7,733 nt of DNA from contig CANCKZ010000030.1 in NCBI GenBank assembly GCA_947378695.1, forward strand, positions 1 to 7,733. The letters run 5' to 3'. Positions 1 to 5,426 of the stretch are shown here, piece after piece. The stretch comes from Rickettsiales bacterium. GTDB lineage: Bacteria > Pseudomonadota > Alphaproteobacteria > Rickettsiales > Deianiraeaceae. The number at the start of each line of letters is the position of its first letter. The first letter of the stretch is position 1. A model generated the notes under the pieces. The model did not search any database and was not told the origin of the DNA. It saw only the letters and a list, made by a program, of their open reading frames with translations. The translations under genes and the position numbers were made by a program.

Positions 1-1
1 A

Positions 2-1117
2 AAGCTTTATACAACATTTCCATTTTCCATATTTTCAACCAAAAAAACATTCGATGTTTGGTTTCACGCTGCTTCTGTTGGAGAATTACGCTCTCTTGAT
101 TTTATAATCATGAAAAATATTAACGCCAAACGCAGGGTTTTTATTACCACTACAACACTGAAATCTGCTGAAATTGCCAGCAAGTATGACGCAAAATACG
201 TAACGCACAACTTCCTCCCTATCGACTTTATGCTATTTCATATGGTATTTTTCTGGAAAAATCGTTCGTCAAAAATTATTATTGCTGATAGTGAAATATG
301 GCCGACATTTTTCGCCGTTGCACGAATTTTTCGCACAAAGATATTCATGTTCAACGCAAGAATGTCAATGGTATCGAGAAATCGCTGGGTGAAATTTCCA
401 AACATTTTGCGTTCAACATTGAAATCCGTTGATGTAATTTTGCCGCAAGGTTTTTCAGATTTTTCATTTTTCTCCAAGTTCCACAACAATGTTCGTGATT
501 GTGGAAATTTGAAAATGATGAATTTGGTGGAGAAAAAAAATATTTTCAACGAACAAATTACGCAATTTCCAAAGCGAAAAGTTCTGTCCATTATAAGTAC
601 TCACAAAGGCGAGGACGAGTTGATTGTAAAACAAATTGCACATTTACACGAAACATTTGATATAATATACTGCCCACGCCACCCTGAAAGAGGTCCGGAA
701 GTTTCGGCAATTTTACTTCAACACGGAATTCAAAATTGCAGATTTTCCACTGGCGTTTTACAGCATTCGTGCTTAATTGTTGATGCAATTGGCTTGCTTG
801 ACAGCGTGTTTTCGGTTGCGGATATTGCTGTTTATGGCGGTTCGTTTTTGCCGCATCTGAAAGGGCATAATGTTATGGAGCCTGCCGTTTTTGGTTGCAA
901 AATTATTACAGGTCATTTTGTTGAAACATTTTCGGAGGTTGTTTCTGAAATGAAAAAAGTCAATGCAATTATTCAATGCGACGCAAACGAGCTTTCCGCC
1001 ACAATTGAGCAACTTTTGGCTGGCGAAAATGCAGATATGGGAAGTAACGCAAAGCAATATATTTCTGATAATGCTGTCAATATTCCTAAAATTCTTGAAA
1101 ACTTGCAGGAAGTCTAG
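2..1117 (+). CDS. waaA: Kdo transferase (lipid IV-A 3-deoxy-D-manno-octulosonic acid transferase), 5'-partial
   Basis: This enzyme transfers Kdo from CMP-Kdo to the lipid A precursor at the inner face of the cytoplasmic membrane, building the LPS inner core. The frame is open from base 2, so the gene enters from the left edge. The first ATG, at 110, is not the start: just before it codons 59-85 read WFHAASVGE, the family signature carrying the catalytic glutamate. Later motifs are SEIWP (about codons 290-304), STHKGEDE, PRHPERGPEV, and GGSFLPHLKGHN followed by MEPA, which match the GT-B nucleotide-sugar half of the family. About 371 residues are visible against roughly 420-430 usual, so about 50 residues, including the N-terminal membrane anchor, lie outside. 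The usual glutamate of the E-T-E-L-W-P motif is aspartate here (D-S-E-I-W-P). The gene converges on the ankyrin gene 8 bp away. Whether it adds one or two Kdo residues cannot be read from sequence. Confidence 0.95.
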   Translation, partial: KLYTTFPFSIFSTKKTFDVWFHAASVGELRSLDFIIMKNINAKRRVFITTTTLKSAEIASKYDAKYVTHNFLPIDFMLFHMVFFWKNRSSKIIIADSEIWPTFFAVARIFRTKIFMFNARMSMVSRNRWVKFPNILRSTLKSVDVILPQGFSDFSFFSKFHNNVRDCGNLKMMNLVEKKNIFNEQITQFPKRKVLSIISTHKGEDELIVKQIAHLHETFDIIYCPRHPERGPEVSAILLQHGIQNCRFSTGVLQHSCLIVDAIGLLDSVFSVADIAVYGGSFLPHLKGHNVMEPAVFGCKIITGHFVETFSEVVSEMKKVNAIIQCDANELSATIEQLLAGENADMGSNAKQYISDNAVNIPKILENLQEV

Positions 1118-1127
1118 CATGCAAGTT
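1100..1127. terminator. Inverted repeat spanning the convergent waaA / ankyrin gene ends
   Basis: AACTTGCA (1100-1107) and TGCAAGTT (1120-1127) are perfect 8-base complements around a 12-base loop that contains the waaA stop codon. The right arm overlaps the stop of the minus-strand gene. Read on the minus strand, the stem runs into a short T run (AAGTTTTC); on the plus strand no T tract follows. It may be a weak bidirectional terminator, more convincing for the minus gene, but the stem is short and AT-rich. Confidence 0.35.
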
Positions 1128-1986
1128 ACTCTTCAAATTGCTTGTTTAACATAAAGAAATCATAGAGTTCAGCTGCTACATTGTGAAGTCCCGATTGTTT
1201 TGCCGTGTAAATAATGTAGTCAATTTCATTTAGTGTAATACCTTTTTCCTTGTGTTTTTGCGCAAGAGTGTAGATTGCCGTGTAGTAGTGAAGTCTTATT
1301 GCAACAACGATTGGCATTTCGAAACGATCGTTTGAGTATTTAAGATCTGCACCATAGTTTGCAAGTTGGATAATCTCTTGCGAGTTTTGCTTGTAGACCG
1401 AAAGGTGTATCGGGCAAATGTATGAATAATTGCACACATTTGGGTTCACACCATTGGTTGAGAGAAGTTTTTCAAAAACTGAAATATTGTTGTATCGAAT
1501 TGCATAGTGAAGCAGGGTGTTGCCAAATTTATCCTGCTTGTTAAGGTTCACATCGCCACGAGTTGACAGTGCATCAATAATGGATATCACTTCTGATGTT
1601 CTTTGAGCGTCTCGAATTATGGGGAAAATGTCGTCCACAATGTGTTTATAGCTAAACATCGGGGGAATGTGGTGGTTATCTGGCGATGTTTTATCGTTGA
1701 AAATCCACAGGGGGAAGGCTGATTGTGGGTTTTTTTTGTATATTGCATCGTAAAATATTGGGTCGGGGAAGGCATCTGCCGGATTCACTTTTTTTGGCTT
1801 TTCAACAATTTGAGGTTTCACCTCCTCCTTTTCGGCAAAAATATTCACTTTATCAAGTAATTTTGCAAAGAAGCCTTTTTCGGGCTTGGTTTCCTCAATT
1901 TTATTTGCCTGCGTTGTTGAATTTTCAGCATAAGTGTTATAAACACTTGACATTAAAACCACGCAAGTTAAAAAACCTAACTTCAT
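1126..1986 (-). CDS. Secreted ankyrin-repeat protein, 286 aa
   Basis: The protein begins with a typical Sec signal peptide: MK, a hydrophobic stretch (residues 3-14), and a probable cleavage after NTYA at residue 20. A Lys/Glu-rich linker (about 28-68) and an uncharacterised segment with aromatic and proline residues (about 69-140) follow. About three degenerate ankyrin repeats come next: residues 153-184 (GNTLLHYAI, then LLSTNGVNPN), 187-217 (CPIHLSVYK, then ANYGADLK) and 222-250. I chose the ATG at 1986 because it gives a clean signal peptide and stops short of trpC. The frame stays open upstream to 2364 but would run antisense through trpC with an implausible composition. No Shine-Dalgarno sequence is present. 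Ankyrin repeats mediate protein binding; the signal peptide puts the mature protein in the periplasm or outside. A host-directed role is possible but is inference. The partner is unknown. Confidence 0.85.
   Translation of the reverse strand: MKLGFLTCVVLMSSVYNTYAENSTTQANKIEETKPEKGFFAKLLDKVNIFAEKEEVKPQIVEKPKKVNPADAFPDPIFYDAIYKKNPQSAFPLWIFNDKTSPDNHHIPPMFSYKHIVDDIFPIIRDAQRTSEVISIIDALSTRGDVNLNKQDKFGNTLLHYAIRYNNISVFEKLLSTNGVNPNVCNYSYICPIHLSVYKQNSQEIIQLANYGADLKYSNDRFEMPIVVAIRLHYYTAIYTLAQKHKEKGITLNEIDYIIYTAKQSGLHNVAAELYDFFMLNKQFEE
1932..1948. promoter_or_regulatory. 17-bp palindrome (7-3-7) upstream of trpC, inside the ankyrin gene
   Basis: AAGTGTT-ATA-AACACTT is a perfect inverted repeat with a 3-base centre. 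It sits in the signal-peptide codons of the minus-strand ankyrin gene, about 60 bp upstream of the trpC start, and its right edge overlaps the TTGACA hexamer at 1947-1952. It could be an operator for the trpC promoter or an RNA hairpin early in the ankyrin message. The sequence does not resemble the enterobacterial trp operator. Chance is possible. Confidence 0.35.
1947..1974 (+). promoter_or_regulatory. Candidate sigma-70-type promoter for trpC-rsmI
   Basis: A perfect -35 hexamer TTGACA (1947-1952) is followed after 16 bases by TAAAAA (1969-1974), which matches the -10 consensus at four of six positions. Transcription would start near 1982 and leave a leader of roughly 27 bases before the trpC ATG. 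The divergent gene is so close that the trpC promoter must lie inside the ankyrin coding sequence, and this is the best match seen there. Confidence 0.3.
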
Positions 1987-2008
1987 TAGCGAAAAATAAA
2001 TTTTTTTT

Positions 2009-2785
2009 ATGGATATCCTTTCCACAATTGTTGAATATAAAAAAACTGTAATTGCAAGTGCAAAAAAAAATATTGCACAAGGCGATATGCTTCTAGGTGG
2101 GGAGGCTCGCGGTTTTGCAAAGGCGATTTCTGAAAAACATTTCCAAAATAAAAAAAATATTATTGCCGAAATAAAGAAAGGCTCGCCTTCAAAAGGGTTG
2201 ATTGTTGCGAATCTTGATGTTTCAAAGACGGCTGGGGAATATGAGCTTGGTGGGGCAAGTTGCATTTCAGTTTTAACGGACGAAAAATTCTTTTTTGGCG
2301 GAAATGAGAACCTGCGACTGGCAAAATCTGCTACTACTATTCCAATTCTGCGAAAGGATTTCATAATTGATGAATATCAAATATACGAAAGCAAGCACAT
2401 CGGTGCCGATGCAATTCTTTTGATAACATCAATTTTAGATGGCAACAAGATGGCGGAATTTGAAAGCCTTGCGTTTTCACTTGGGCTTGATGTTCTTGTT
2501 GAAATCCACGATGAAGCGGAGCTTGAAAAAGCACAGAAATTTACAAAATCGCCATTGCTTGGGGTTAATAATCGCAATTTGAGGAATTTTGAAATCAACT
2601 TTGAAAACACGACAAACCTTATGAAAGGATTTGATGCTGGGCGAATTCCAGTGTGCGAAAGTGGGATTGAAAACTACGACGATATGAACCGAGTTCACTC
2701 TAAGGGTTGCACTTGCTTTTTGGTTGGAACGGCGATTATGAAATCTGAAAACAAGGCGGAGTTTATCCGCGAGCTTATTAAATGA
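2009..2785 (+). CDS. trpC: Indole-3-glycerol phosphate synthase
   Basis: This enzyme closes the indole ring in tryptophan synthesis, converting 1-(2-carboxyphenylamino)-1-deoxyribulose 5-phosphate to indole-3-glycerol phosphate in the cytosol. The 258 residues match a full single-domain (beta/alpha)8 enzyme. Visible motifs, in order, are EIKKGSPSKG (54-63, with a catalytic-type Glu and Lys), SVLTD (87-91), LRKDFIIDEYQIYE (114-127, carrying the central catalytic Lys), VEIH (164-167), GVNNRNL (185-191), CESGI (216-220) and VGTAIM (239-244). Every residue normally needed for catalysis appears present, so it should be active. There is no fused TrpF domain and no other trp gene in the window, so the rest of the pathway must lie elsewhere or be missing. 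The start MDILSTIVEYK matches the family N-terminus, but no Shine-Dalgarno precedes it, only a T run. rsmI follows after 5 bases, suggesting cotranscription. A run of nine A residues lies at 2062-2070. Confidence 0.96.
   Translation: MDILSTIVEYKKTVIASAKKNIAQGDMLLGGEARGFAKAISEKHFQNKKNIIAEIKKGSPSKGLIVANLDVSKTAGEYELGGASCISVLTDEKFFFGGNENLRLAKSATTIPILRKDFIIDEYQIYESKHIGADAILLITSILDGNKMAEFESLAFSLGLDVLVEIHDEAELEKAQKFTKSPLLGVNNRNLRNFEINFENTTNLMKGFDAGRIPVCESGIENYDDMNRVHSKGCTCFLVGTAIMKSENKAEFIRELIK
2034..2063 (-). promoter_or_regulatory. Candidate promoter for the ankyrin gene, inside the trpC start region
   Basis: On the minus strand TTGCAC (2063-2058) and TATATT (2039-2034) are separated by 18 bases. 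The start point would fall near 2027, about 40 bases before the ATG at 1986. The site lies within the first 20 codons of trpC. Together with the trpC promoter candidate this would make the two transcripts overlap at their 5' ends. The region is very AT-rich, so a chance match is quite possible. Confidence 0.3.
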
Positions 2786-2790
2786 AATAA

Positions 2791-3438
2791 ATGAACTTGA
2801 TTAGTCCAAACGCAGAAGAACTTCTTTTAAAGCCACTGAAAAAAGGTCTGCATATTGTCTCCACACCAATTGGGAACAAGCTTGATATCACACTGCACGC
2901 ATTGAAAGTTCTTCGTGAGGTAGAATTTGTTCTGTGTGAGGACACTCGAAAAACGAACGCACTTTTGCAATTTCACGGAATCGATCGTGATAAACTCCTC
3001 GTTTGCAATGAACACGCAGATAAGGGGCGGTTGAAGCATTTTGTGAACCTTGCAAGAGACAGTACCGTTGCGTTAGTCAGCGATGCGGGAACTCCTCTTG
3101 TGTGTGATCCGGGTTATGACCTCGTTCAAATGATGAAAAAAGCCGAGGTGGAAATTACTGTTGTTCCCGGTGCGTGTGCGTTGATTGCCGGTGCAACATT
3201 GCTTGGCGTGAATTTGATCAACACAACATTTTTGGGTTTTTACCAGAAAAATTCGATGAAAAAAATGAAAGAAAAGGGCAATTACGCACTTTTTGTTGCC
3301 CCGCAAGATCTTCCAAAGCTGACGGCCGAACTGGAAAAAACCGAACGCAAATTTGAAATGAAAATTGCGAGCGATGTTACGAAGGAAACGCAGGGGGGTA
3401 CACTTGGAGAGATGGTGGTTGTGGTAGGCATTTGTTAG
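2791..3438 (+). CDS. rsmI: 16S rRNA (cytidine1402-2'-O)-methyltransferase, C-terminally short
   Basis: RsmI uses S-adenosylmethionine to 2'-O-methylate C1402 in the ribosomal decoding centre. The N-terminal tetrapyrrole-methylase-type fold is clear: HIVSTPIGN (21-29), CEDTRKT (49-55), VSDAGTPLVCDPGYDLV (96-112) and VVPGACALIAG (124-134), then TTFLGFYQKN where the family has an F-x-G-F-L-P-x-K motif. The protein is 215 residues against about 280 usual. The C-terminal part is compressed (VTKETQGG, then TLGEMVVVVG) and stops right after the strand that normally precedes the C-terminal helical tail, which is missing. No shifted frame downstream restores that tail, so this looks like genuine shortening rather than one frameshift. 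The first 18 residues before GLHIVSTP are slightly long, so the exact start is less certain. It sits 5 bases behind trpC, and its TAG overlaps the stop codon of the convergent gene (TTAG, 3435-3438). Confidence 0.9.
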   Translation: MNLISPNAEELLLKPLKKGLHIVSTPIGNKLDITLHALKVLREVEFVLCEDTRKTNALLQFHGIDRDKLLVCNEHADKGRLKHFVNLARDSTVALVSDAGTPLVCDPGYDLVQMMKKAEVEITVVPGACALIAGATLLGVNLINTTFLGFYQKNSMKKMKEKGNYALFVAPQDLPKLTAELEKTERKFEMKIASDVTKETQGGTLGEMVVVVGIC

Positions 3439-4235
3439 ATGTGTTGTTTGGATTGCACATTTTTCTTTATTTCGCCGTATTTTTCTTTAAGCTTCTTATG
3501 GTTTTTTTGTAGTGTCTCTATTTTTTCATGTACATCTTGGGAGATATTATTCTCATGTTTTTTAAGAACATTGTCAACATGAATGCGATGCCTACCGATT
3601 GTATCTTTGTCTCCATCGCTGATTACCTTACTTAATTCCGTATTCTTAACTTCCTTCGCCTTTTTTTCGTTTTCAGATTTATCTCTTTCGGCACGCAAGC
3701 TAACCATCTCCTTTGCTGCATCGTGTGCTGCTTGAATTGAAGATTGAACAACTTCCTTTGGTGCAGTTTTTTGGCTTACAACATAAGACATAACGCAAAT
3801 TGACATAACGCAGACAGCAACCGCTGCAATAAGAATTGGATCAGTTCCTGCTAAGTTTGCATCGAACAGTGTATCTACATTCTGCCCTTGCACCATCTCA
3901 GTCACACCTTGTTGTATTAGTATCGCCGCTGCCGCTGCCGCTGGAACTCCAATTCCAAGAAAGCCTGCAAGCTTTAACTTGTTTGGAGTCCATGAATTGT
4001 AGAATTTGTAATAGTTGTCGTTATTATGTTTAAAATCTCGTCGGAAGTATTTTATGAAGTCTTTATGATACTCCTTTTTCATTTTGTCCAAATACGCCTT
4101 AAATACTATCTCAAAGTATTTATCGTTGTGCTCTTTATCGTGTTGTAGTGCGATATCTCCATTGCGAATTTTTTTCGCAAACTCTTCCGTTGTTTGTGCA
4201 AGGAATACTTTATCTAGATATTTAATGTTGGGCAT
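3435..4235 (-). CDS. Uncharacterised membrane protein with two TM segments and a charged helical C-terminus, 266 aa
   Basis: I do not recognise the family. Residues 1-86 are highly charged and rich in Lys, His, Phe and Tyr, with no signal peptide. Residues 88-108 form a hydrophobic segment with a run of six alanines, a loop of about 25 residues follows, and residues 134-155 form a second hydrophobic segment (ILIAAVAVCVMSICVMSYVV). Residues 160-262 are strongly Lys/Glu/Asp/Gln-rich and helix-prone, consistent with a coiled coil. The two spans make a hairpin, so both soluble ends should face the same side, probably the cytoplasm or, if exported, a host compartment. An in-frame stop two codons upstream makes the ATG at 4235 the earliest possible ATG; the start codon lies at the edge of a palindrome and has no Shine-Dalgarno. 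The gene is convergent with rsmI and divergent from fabD, so it is probably transcribed alone. A host-interaction role is possible but unproven. Confidence 0.8.
   Translation of the reverse strand: MPNIKYLDKVFLAQTTEEFAKKIRNGDIALQHDKEHNDKYFEIVFKAYLDKMKKEYHKDFIKYFRRDFKHNNDNYYKFYNSWTPNKLKLAGFLGIGVPAAAAAAILIQQGVTEMVQGQNVDTLFDANLAGTDPILIAAVAVCVMSICVMSYVVSQKTAPKEVVQSSIQAAHDAAKEMVSLRAERDKSENEKKAKEVKNTELSKVISDGDKDTIGRHRIHVDNVLKKHENNISQDVHEKIETLQKNHKKLKEKYGEIKKNVQSKQHI
3439..3464 (+). terminator. Weak candidate intrinsic terminator after rsmI
   Basis: ATGTGT (3439-3444) can pair with GCACAT (3455-3460), including one G-T pair, and is followed by a T-rich run (3460-3464, then CTTTATTT). It lies directly behind the rsmI stop and inside the last codons of the convergent gene. 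The stem is short, so support is modest. Confidence 0.3.
3925..3942. repeat. Hexanucleotide tandem repeat (GCCGCT x3) in the poly-alanine membrane segment
   Basis: GCCGCT occurs three times in tandem, encoding alternating GCG/GCA alanine codons within the first membrane span of the minus-strand protein. It is GC-rich in an AT-rich setting. Gain or loss of a unit would keep the frame and change the span by two alanines. Confidence 0.7.
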
Positions 4236-4269
4236 TGCTTACACATTCATACTTTGTATGAGAAGCAAT
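4234..4269. promoter_or_regulatory. Nested palindrome at the start codon of the unknown membrane-protein gene
   Basis: Outer arms ATTGCTT (4234-4240) and AAGCAAT (4263-4269) enclose inner arms TCATAC (4247-4252) and GTATGA (4256-4261) around a TTT centre. Both pairs are perfect, with an unpaired ACACAT on one side and a single G on the other. On the minus strand the outer arm includes the first two bases of the ATG. As RNA it would fold into a hairpin closing on the start codon; as DNA it overlaps the candidate -10 element. It could therefore be an operator or a translation-control hairpin. Confidence 0.5.
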
Positions 4270-4293
4270 AAATTTTAGCAAATCCAAAGTCAA
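4265..4293 (-). promoter_or_regulatory. Candidate promoter for the unknown membrane-protein gene
   Basis: On the minus strand TTGACT (4293-4288) and TATTGC (4270-4265) are separated by 17 bases. The -35 matches five of six consensus positions and the -10 matches three. Transcription would start near 4258, inside the palindrome, leaving a leader of about 20 bases. A TAAAAT hexamer lies closer to the -35, but at the wrong spacing. Confidence 0.4.
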
Positions 4294-4348
4294 GAATTAT
4301 TTTATCATTTCGCAGAAAAATCCTTGCAAAATATTTCACCGCAGTTTC

Positions 4349-4377
4349 TTGCTCTACACAACGAAAGTAATTATTAC
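4349..4377 (+). promoter_or_regulatory. Candidate promoter for fabD
   Basis: TTGCTC (4349-4354) and TATTAC (4372-4377) are 17 bases apart. Each matches the sigma-70 consensus at about four of six positions. The start point would fall around 4384, practically at the fabD ATG (4386), implying a very short or absent leader. No better promoter was seen in the 150-bp gap. Confidence 0.3.
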
Positions 4378-4385
4378 ATTAGAAA

Positions 4386-5300
4386 ATGGAAAAAAAGACG
4401 ATGCTAATATTTCCCGGACAGGGGTCTCAATATGTTGGAATGGGAAAAGAGGTTTATGATAACTTCGCAGTTGCCAGACAAACATTTGAAGAAGTTGATG
4501 AGGCGTTAGATTTTAAACTTTCGAAAATTATTTTTGAAGGACCAGAAGAGGAACTCAAAATTACATCAAACACACAGCCCGCACTAATGGTAACATCAAT
4601 GGCAATTTTAAGAGTCCTTCAACAGGAGCAAGGTCTTGATATTTCCAAAATGGCATTTCTTGCAGGGCATTCGCTAGGGGAGTATTCCGCATTGTGTGCC
4701 GCCGGTGCCGCTACACTTTCTGATACCGCAAGAATTTTGAAATTGCGTGGAAAATTTATGCTAGAATCCTGTCCAGATGGTAAAGGCTCAATGGCTGCTG
4801 TTCTTGGTTCAAACATTGAAACGGTTGAACGCTTAATAATGGAGGCTCGCCAAACCGATGTTTTGGTTATTGCGAATGATAATTCGGACGATCAAGTTGT
4901 AATTAGCGGCTCGGTTGAAGCGATTGATAGGGCGATTTTGCACTCAAAAGAACTTGGCATTAAACGGGTGATAAAACTGCCGGTTTCTGGTCCATTTCAC
5001 TCGCCATTTATGGAAGCTGCGGCAAAAAACCTTGCAGTTGAAATAAGAAACTTGAATGTCTCCGTGCCAAAACCATCAATAATTGCCAACATTACGGCAC
5101 AGCCTGAAAACGACCCTGAAACAATCAAAGACCTTCTAATTGCACAGGTTCACGGAAATGTTCGTTGGAGAGAAACCATGTATTTCGCAAAATCACAAGG
5201 CGTGGAGAAAATCATTGAAATTGGTGCAAAGGCGGTTTTGACAAATATCGCAAAGAAAATGCTGCCAGAATGCGAGTGCATTTCAATTGAGAAAATCTAG
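4386..5300 (+). CDS. fabD: Malonyl-CoA:ACP transacylase
   Basis: FabD moves the malonyl group from coenzyme A to acyl carrier protein, supplying extender units to type II fatty acid synthesis in the cytosol. The 304 residues match a full-length enzyme. Visible features are FPGQGSQ (9-15), TQPAL (63-67), the nucleophile elbow GHSLGEY (94-100) with Ser96 as the acylated serine, Arg121 in the position that binds the malonyl carboxylate, and GPFHSPFM with the catalytic His at about 205. The C-terminus ends in the usual IEIGAKAVLTNIAKKM region. The start is set by the family N-terminus (a few residues, then LIFPGQGSQ). No Shine-Dalgarno is visible. None of the usual partners (fabH, fabG, acpP, fabF) adjoins it. 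With its own terminator and a divergent upstream neighbour it is probably transcribed alone. Confidence 0.97.
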   Translation: MEKKTMLIFPGQGSQYVGMGKEVYDNFAVARQTFEEVDEALDFKLSKIIFEGPEEELKITSNTQPALMVTSMAILRVLQQEQGLDISKMAFLAGHSLGEYSALCAAGAATLSDTARILKLRGKFMLESCPDGKGSMAAVLGSNIETVERLIMEARQTDVLVIANDNSDDQVVISGSVEAIDRAILHSKELGIKRVIKLPVSGPFHSPFMEAAAKNLAVEIRNLNVSVPKPSIIANITAQPENDPETIKDLLIAQVHGNVRWRETMYFAKSQGVEKIIEIGAKAVLTNIAKKMLPECECISIEKI

Positions 5301-5316
5301 CAATGCTTGATAAAGT

Positions 5317-5349
5317 TGGCGATTTTTATGTGAAGATCGCCATTTTTTT
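5317..5349 (+). terminator. Rho-independent terminator of fabD
   Basis: TGGCGAT (5317-5323) pairs perfectly with ATCGCCA (5336-5342). Four more inner pairs, two of them G-T, leave a four-base loop. Seven T residues follow at 5343-5349. It lies 17 bases past the fabD stop. Read from the minus strand the stem is followed only by ACTTTATC, so it would stop pyrH transcripts less efficiently. Confidence 0.88.
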
Positions 5350-5426
5350 CTGAATTTTTTAGTTCATAATGAGAAGTCTCCTTATAAAAATGCTTCATTG
5401 CAGCAAGCTTTGCGAGTATTGTGCGG

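Noticed and set aside
110..112. ATG at 110 as the start of waaA
   Set aside because: Upstream codons in the same frame encode the conserved WFHAASVGE motif, so the gene enters from outside the window.
238..1120. Several minus-strand open frames opposite waaA
   Set aside because: They are antisense to strongly conserved waaA codons and show no domain, signal or start site of their own.
1987..2364. Open minus-strand extension of the ankyrin gene, 126 codons antisense to trpC
   Set aside because: It would place the signal peptide in the middle of the protein and run through the fully conserved trpC gene. The ATG at 1986 gives a proper secreted protein.
3174..3356. Shifted plus-strand frame inside rsmI containing a GFLPEK-like string
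   Set aside because: It resembles the RsmI F-x-G-F-L-P-x-K motif by chance; the main frame has the aligned counterpart GFYQKN with correct flanking sequence, so this is not evidence of a frameshift.
5297..5398. Minus-strand 33-codon frame after pyrH whose TAG overlaps the fabD stop (CTAG)
   Set aside because: No start signal, no recognisable family, and half of it is the fabD terminator hairpin. The neat stop overlap follows from the palindrome CTAG. It is open for another 40 or so codons upstream in a shifted frame of pyrH, which looks like chance.
5350..5426. Possible RNA element between the fabD terminator and pyrH
   Set aside because: Only imperfect short repeats (AATGAG...CTTCATT, GCAAGCTTTGC) are present, with no stable fold or recognisable motif.
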